NCBI RefSeq assembly: GCF_964340395.1
Contig: NC_135551.1
Location: 19,823,503-19,886,002, forward strand
Origin: Glandiceps talaboti
Lineage: Eukaryota > Hemichordata > Enteropneusta > Spengelidae
Direction of reading: 5' to 3'
DNA: 62,500 nucleotides
The position numbers and the translations under genes were made by a program. The notes below the pieces were generated by a model that worked only from the letters and a program-made list of their open reading frames with translations, was not told the DNA's origin and searched no databases. Shown here one piece after another: positions 51,401 to 58,723 of the stretch; the first letter of the stretch is position 1, and each line of letters opens with the position of its first letter.

Positions 51401-54400
51401 GATTTTTATAGCTGACTTCTGTGGCACCCAGTCCCTGGAAACCCCAGCTGAGTCCTTTCTTTTATTCTTTTCATTCAATTGTGCTTGTTTTAAGCTTCGC
51501 TTTTCTTTGTTTGTTCTGTTTGTATTGAGCGGTCGTCTATTGTATTCCGTTACACGACCGTTTCCTTCTTTTTCCGCTTTTGACTATTGTTTGTTTAAAG
51601 CGTGTTTTCAAACCATGCTTCCGAACCAAAAGAAGGGGTCTTGTGGACATGTTTTCCACATAGAGGACCTCCACAAATTTTGCCCTTCTTGTCGGAAGTG
51701 TTCCCGTACTTCACCATGCAAAACTGTATGCGGTCATTGGGCAGACGATCAGTGGCAGGAATTCGATAAACCTATTGAATCGTCACGTAAACCAAAATCA
51801 AAGCAGAGTAAGCGGACCTCCGCTGCTCCGAGCACTGATTTAGATAAATTTTCAGGTAAGTCTTGTGTAAGTGTGGGTTCTCCCACGACAAAACGCCCTT
51901 CTGAGGGCGAGGTCTTAACCACAACGGGTTCTGAAGTACGGGTTTCTCGTGGACCTATGCAGGACTCGTCCGATAAGGGACGTCCTGATACGGGTATTGT
52001 TAGTGGAGAGTGTCCTGTAATTACAGACAGCCCCTCTTCCTACAAAGCTGATTCTCGTTCTCCGTCTCCGACACCTCAATATAGCGGTCGGTTTCGAGAA
52101 CCTCCCAGGCGAACTGACGTAAACCCTTCGAGCCGTCCACATACCGTTCAAGGGTCGTTCAGTGAACGTCAAACCATGCCGTCGAATAGTCTAGATTCTT
52201 CGCGTGGGGTAATACCGGAAGTCAAAAGACGCACTTCCCGTCCTACCGCTAGCGGATCACATGATCAGTCACCTGATCCTAGGTCGATACCATGGCCTCC
52301 TACGGGGACGCTACCATATCCATTCAATGCTATGGGCTACCCACAAGGTGAAACTTCCACAGATTTGGATCCAAGACAAAATCCACTTCCTTGGACTGCC
52401 TTTGGCCAACCTACAGGGTTTTGGCCTCCACCTAATTATTGGTCACCTTATGGTTACCCCCCCACCATGGATACCCATCAGTCTAGGGGTCCCTGGGGAG
52501 GAGGGGATAGAGATAGAGAGAGGTCACGGCCGCCTTATGACCGTTCCCAGTGCCACCGTCGTTCACGCAATCCGCAAACGGAACGTGACATAGGGGTACT
52601 TCGATCTCGCAGAGATCGCTCTCGTTCCCCACGCCGCTCGCACAGTCCACCGAGGCGCGGGGATCGTAGATCATCGCTTTCACCGAGACGCTCTTCCAGA
52701 CCACGCATTCCGGTAACGCGTGAAGAGCGTTCTCCCTCGTCTTCACCGACACGTTTCTGCCGCTTACAGGGCGAACGTTTCGGATCCCTATGGAGACGCG
52801 ATCCCGATGAAATGTCCTTAACGGCCCCAGAGGATCGCGACCTCCTTGGGGGCGCTGACCATTCGGATGACGATCGGGTTAGACCGCCGCCCTCTGAATC
52901 AGAGGGGAGAGCGCCCTCTCCGGAACGCTTTACTGATATTCCATTTAGTCAATGCGTTGAATGGGTTTATCAACAGTTCCCAGATAAATGTACCCGTCCC
53001 ACTGCAACGAATTCGGTACAGTCTGAGACAAGCTTAGCATTGGAGGGCCAGCTCGAACAGACGGAGTATCAACCTGCTACACTCCCCCTCTCAGCTATGG
53101 TCACTTCAGTACAGGGTAAAGTGTCCTCAGAGGTTTGTGGCAAGGGTCCAGGTCAGCCGCCAATGCGAATGAATAGGTACCCTTGGTTCCGCTATCCAGG
53201 GAAACCTTATCGTACCCACGCAACCGATCAACGTGTCAACTTTCCACAGCTGGACACTGATGCTGACGCTGTTGACCAAGATCGTGATGGTTTTAAGAAT
53301 ACTACCATTGATAATAAACACTTATCACGGTTAGGAGAAGGATACGCATTATCCCTTCGGATATTCTCCTCTATCGATTGGTTCCTTGCTACTACGGTGT
53401 CAGAGATGAGGTCCGCCCATCCTGACTCACAGAAGATATTTCGTCTGATGCAGGTAGTTAATAAAGCACTTAGCCACGTGACTGAGCAAACGACTAGGTC
53501 ACGTGCTGCCTTGTTACTCCTTCAGCGAGATGCTTTTCTGCGTCGTAACTCAATTGTGTTGCCAACAGAATTAAAACAGGAAGTTCGCGCAGCACCGATT
53601 GATGCACCTTCTCTATTTGCTGGCACTTTGACTTCTATAGCTAACCGTGCCAGCGAAGCAAAGCAGCGGGAGCGTTTGATTTTTGACACTCCGTGTTCGA
53701 AACCGCATACAAACTTCAAACAGTCCCCAGTCAGTAGTAAGTCCCCTGTGACAAACATCTCACGAGGTTCACAGAGGGGTCGAGGACGGGGCAGACAGAC
53801 TTCCCGAGGCCGTGGTAGAGGCAAGCCTCAGTGGTCTGTGACGAACAAAGACAGCAAACCCGGACCACCCTCAGAGAGGGGTGCAAGTGGTTTCGCGCAA
53901 CATTCCTGACGGTGCTCCCGTCTTCTTTGCCGCCCCTACTACACCCTCTCAATCAAGCGTAGGGCCAGTAGGGGGAAGGCTCCTGTCATTCACCAAAGAG
54001 TGGCAGCTGATTACCGACGATTCCTTGGTTCTTTCAATAGTAAGAGAGGGTTATCGCCTAGAGTTCGAACGTCACCCACCACTTACAATGTCTCCCTTTG
54101 TCACAGTGCTTCCAGGCAACAAGCAAAAAAGAGAAGCTCTGTTAGAAGCAATTCAAAAAAGGGGTAGTCAGACAGGTGAACGCTACCAATGCAGGTCCAG
54201 GGTTTTACAACCACCTGTTTTTGGTGCCAAAAAAATCGGGGGGGTGGCGCCCAATTCTGAACCTAACAGCACTGAACCAATTCATGACCGTGTCCAAGTT
54301 CAAGATGGAGACCACGCGATCCATTCTCGCCGCTGTTCAGCCAGGGGAATGGATGGCGTCAATCGATCTAAAGGACGCATATTTTCATGTACCGATTCAC

Positions 54401-57400
54401 GATTCTGGCGCCCATCATTACACCCCCTCTCTTTCAAGATTCCTATTCGTCCGTCTCTCCGCTTGCATAGGGGTACTTCGATCTCGCAGAGATCGCTCTC
54501 GTTCCCCACGCCGCTCGCACAGTCCACCGAGGCGCGGGGATCGTAGATCATCGCTTTCACCGAGACGCTCTTCCAGACCACGCATTCCGGTAACGCGTGA
54601 AGAGCGTTCTCCCTCGTCTTCACCGACACGTTTCTGCCGCTTACAGGGCGAACGTTTCGGATCCCTATGGAGACGCGATCCCGATGAAATGTCCTTAACG
54701 GCCCCAGAGGATCGCGACCTCCTTGGGGGCGCTGACCATTCGGATGACGATCGGGTTAGACCGCCGCCCTCTGAATCAGAGGGGAGAGCGCCCTCTCCGG
54801 AACGCTTTACTGATATTCCATTTAGTCAATGCGTTGAATGGGTTTATCAACAGTTCCCAGATAAATGTACCCGTCCCACTGCAACGAATTCGGTACAGTC
54901 TGAGACAAGCTTAGCATTGGAGGGCCAGCTCGAACAGACGGAGTATCAACCTGCTACACTCCCCCTCTCAGCTATGGTCACTTCAGTACAGGGTAAAGTG
55001 TCCTCAGAGGTTTGTGGCAAGGGTCCAGGTCAGCCGCCAATGCGAATGAATAGGTACCCTTGGTTCCGCTATCCAGGGAAACCTTATCGTACCCACGCAA
55101 CCGATCAACGTGTCAACTTTCCACAGCTGGACACTGATGCTGACGCTGTTGACCAAGATCGTGATGGTTTTAAGAATACTACCATTGATAATAAACACTT
55201 ATCACGGTTAGGAGAAGGATACGCATTATCCCTTCGGATATTCTCCTCTATCGATTGGTTCCTTGCTACTACGGTGTCAGAGATGAGGTCCGCCCATCCT
55301 GACTCACAGAAGATATTTCGTCTGATGCAGGTAGTTAATAAAGCACTTAGCCACGTGACTGAGCAAACGACTAGGTCACGTGCTGCCTTGTTACTCCTTC
55401 AGCGAGATGCTTTTCTGCGTCGTAACTCAATTGTGTTGCCAACAGAATTAAAACAGGAAGTTCGCGCAGCACCGATTGATGCACCTTCTCTATTTGCTGG
55501 CACTTTGACTTCTATAGCTAACCGTGCCAGCGAAGCAAAGCAGCGGGAGCGTTTGATTTTTGACACTCCGTGTTCGAAACCGCATACAAACTTCAAACAG
55601 TCCCCAGTCAGTAGTAAGTCCCCTGTGACAAACATCTCACGAGGTTCACAGAGGGGTCGAGGACGGGGCAGACAGACTTCCCGAGGCCGTGGTAGAGGCA
55701 AGCCTCAGTGGTCTGTGACGAACAAAGACAGCAAACCCGGACCACCCTCAGAGAGGGGTGCAAGTGGTTTCGCGCAACATTCCTGACGGTGCTCCCGTCT
55801 TCTTTGCCGCCCCTACTACACCCTCTCAATCAAGCGTAGGGCCAGTAGGGGGAAGGCTCCTGTCATTCACCAAAGAGTGGCAGCTGATTACCGACGATTC
55901 CTTGGTTCTTTCAATAGTAAGAGAGGGTTATCGCCTAGAGTTCGAACGTCACCCACCACTTACAATGTCTCCCTTTGTCACAGTGCTTCCAGGCAACAAG
56001 CAAAAAAGAGAAGCTCTGTTAGAAGCAATTCAAAAAAGGGGTAGTCAGACAGGTGAACGCTACCAATGCAGGTCCAGGGTTTTACAACCACCTGTTTTTG
56101 GTGCCAAAAAAATCGGGGGGGTGGCGCCCAATTCTGAACCTAACAGCACTGAACCAATTCATGACCGTGTCCAAGTTCAAGATGGAGACCACGCGATCCA
56201 TTCTCGCCGCTGTTCAGCCAGGGGAATGGATGGCGTCAATCGATCTAAAGGACGCATATTTTCATGTACCGATTCACGATTCTGGCGCCCATCATTACAC
56301 CCCCTCTCTTTCAAGATTCCTATTCGTCCGTCTCTCCGCTTGCACCTGCTTTGGTGGGTGGACGAGAACAATTTGCTAGAAGGGAGGTCCCTAGCGTATC
56401 AAAAAAGCGAACCTGTCCCTTTTCACCGATGCTTCGAAAGAGGGATGGGGAGCCCACTGCGACTCCCAGGTGGCCTCAGGTCAGTGGGGGGGAGTAACAA
56501 GTCAGAGACACATCAACTGGTTAGAACTCAAGGCAGTCTTTCTAGCCCTAGTGCAATTCGAGACTCTGGTGTCGGCTCGCCACGTACTGCTCCACTCCGA
56601 CAATACGACAGTGGTAGCATATGTAAACAAATGGGGGGCACAAAGTCACCAGACCTCTGTTATCTGCTCTGGGACATGATGTTTTGGTGCAAAGAGAGGG
56701 ACATAACCCTAAGAGCACGACATCTCCCCCAGGAGGTAGCAAATCAGGTCTTCGCTCACTGGGGAACCCCCCTGCTGGATCTCTTTGCAACTTACCACAA
56801 CGCAAAACTGCCAATGTTCGTAGCTCCAACTCCGGACACAAGGGCATTAGCGATGGATGCGCTGTCAATCTCATGGGAGGGAATATTAGCGTATGCTTAC
56901 CCTCCAATAGTGATTCTTCCTCTGGTCCTTCGCAAGGTACAGGAGGAGGATGTAGTCCTTATTCTGATAGCACCGCTATGGCCAAATCGGTCTTGGTTCC
57001 CTTGGCTTCTGTCTCTTCTAGTAGATTGCCCAATTCGGCTTCCACAGAGGACAGACCTTCTCTCTCAGGGTCGGAGCATTGTTCACCCCAGCCCAGAGAG
57101 TTTTCGTCTTCACGCATTCAAACTATCGAGAAATCCCTCGTTCAGAAAGGATTTTCTACTGACTCTGCCGCGGTTATCGCAAGACCGCAGCGGGCAAGTA
57201 CTCTCAGCACTTACAACAGCAAATGGGAACGATTTTGTGATTGGTGTCAGCGAAGGCAGATTGATCCAATCCATATCACTACCAGAGACTTTGCAGACTT
57301 CTTGTTAGATCTCTTTAATGTTAAGAAATTTGCTGTAAAAAACTATAATGGTATACCGCGCAGCAATTGCATCTACCATTAAGAGTACAGGAGGCAAAGA

Positions 57401-58653
57401 CTTTGGTCAAGATAAAGTTTTGTCTAGCATGATTAGGCATTTCCATATCAAGCGTCCTCCTAAACCTATTTCGGTCCCTCAGTGGAATCTGGCATTAGTC
57501 CTGAGGGTACTGGAGAAAGCTCCCTTTGAACCTATGCAATCAGTTTCATTGAGAGCAATGACACTCAAAACAGTCTTCCTCTTGGCCTTAGCGTCTGGCA
57601 GAAGACGCAGTGAGATCCATGCTTTAGATGTGAGCAAGGGGAGAATTACCTGGTCTGAATCACAAGTAATTCTCAGGCCTCACCCATCTTTCTTAGCAAA
57701 GAACCAGGTACTGGGGTCTTTTTCTTCCCCCATTACCCTTCTTCCTCTCTCTAATTTGGTAGGTTCTGACAAACAAGAGAGATTACTTTGTCCGGTTCGA
57801 GCCATACGTTGGTATTTGCATCGTACAAACTCATTCAGAGGAGAGAGATCACGTCTCTTCATCCCTTATGACTCCGACAACAAGAGCGATTGTTCGGCAG
57901 CCATAATTTCTAAGTGGATTATTCAGACAGTCAGATGGGCATACCAGGAAGCATCTGATGATAGTTTAAGGTTATCCCGGGTCACAGCCCATGAAGTTAG
58001 AGCCATCTCAACTTCTTGGGCAGTACATGCAGGAATTCCAGTAGCAGAAGTGATCAAAGCTGCTACCTGGCGTTCTCCTAATTCTTTTATAAGCTACTAT
58101 CTTAGAGATATGGCCCAGGATGCATCTGAATTGCAGTCTCTGGGTCCAGTCTGTGTCAGTCAGCACATTGTATAATTGGGATGTCAGGAACTCCCCCCTC
58201 CTAATTGGCTGACAAATTCTAACCCAATAGTAGTATAATAAAGGTGAGTATTTTCGATGAACAGAATTGAAGTTTCTACCGAAACTAATTTCTGTGAAGA
58301 GAAAATACTCACCTTTATGTGAATCCCTCCCACCACCCCACAGTTCCTGTTTTGTGTACTTTTCCGTATTTTTGTCTGTTAATATGACAAAATTTAGTAC
58401 TGGCGGGAAAAGGGGCATCATGGGATAGCCACAGGTGGGTCAGGGGTCACGACTTTATTTTGCGAAGTTAGGCTAAAAGCAAAAGGGTAACCCAATAGTA
58501 GTATAATAAAGGTGAGTATTTTCTCTTCACAGAAATTAGTTTCGGTAGAAACTTCAATATTTGAAAGTAGTTCTTTATCTCAGTTTTGTGTAAATTGGTT
58601 ACTGAAAGACATGGATAGTCATTTGAGGAAGTCAGTTGACACACACACACACA

Positions 58654-58723
<70 letters not shown>

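Larger units (their letters stand above)
51190..58557 (+). mobile_element. DIRS-type tyrosine-recombinase retrotransposon (defective, internally duplicated)
   Basis: Identified by 136-bp inverted terminal repeats, an internal complementary region copying both outer ends (58221-58318), a gag-like ORF, reverse transcriptase and RNase H remnants, and a tyrosine recombinase at the 3' end: the standard DIRS layout. The ends were placed by matching the complementary region, which joins the two termini at AATT/GAAG. No target duplication is seen, as expected for integration by recombinase. It contains a perfect 1,877-bp tandem duplication, several frame breaks in homopolymers, and has lost the core of the RT. 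Confidence 0.93.

Noticed and set aside
51336-51614. Longer gag start upstream of 51615
   Set aside because: The open frame begins without a suitable ATG and overlaps the left ITR; 51615 has a good context and precedes the Cys/His cluster.
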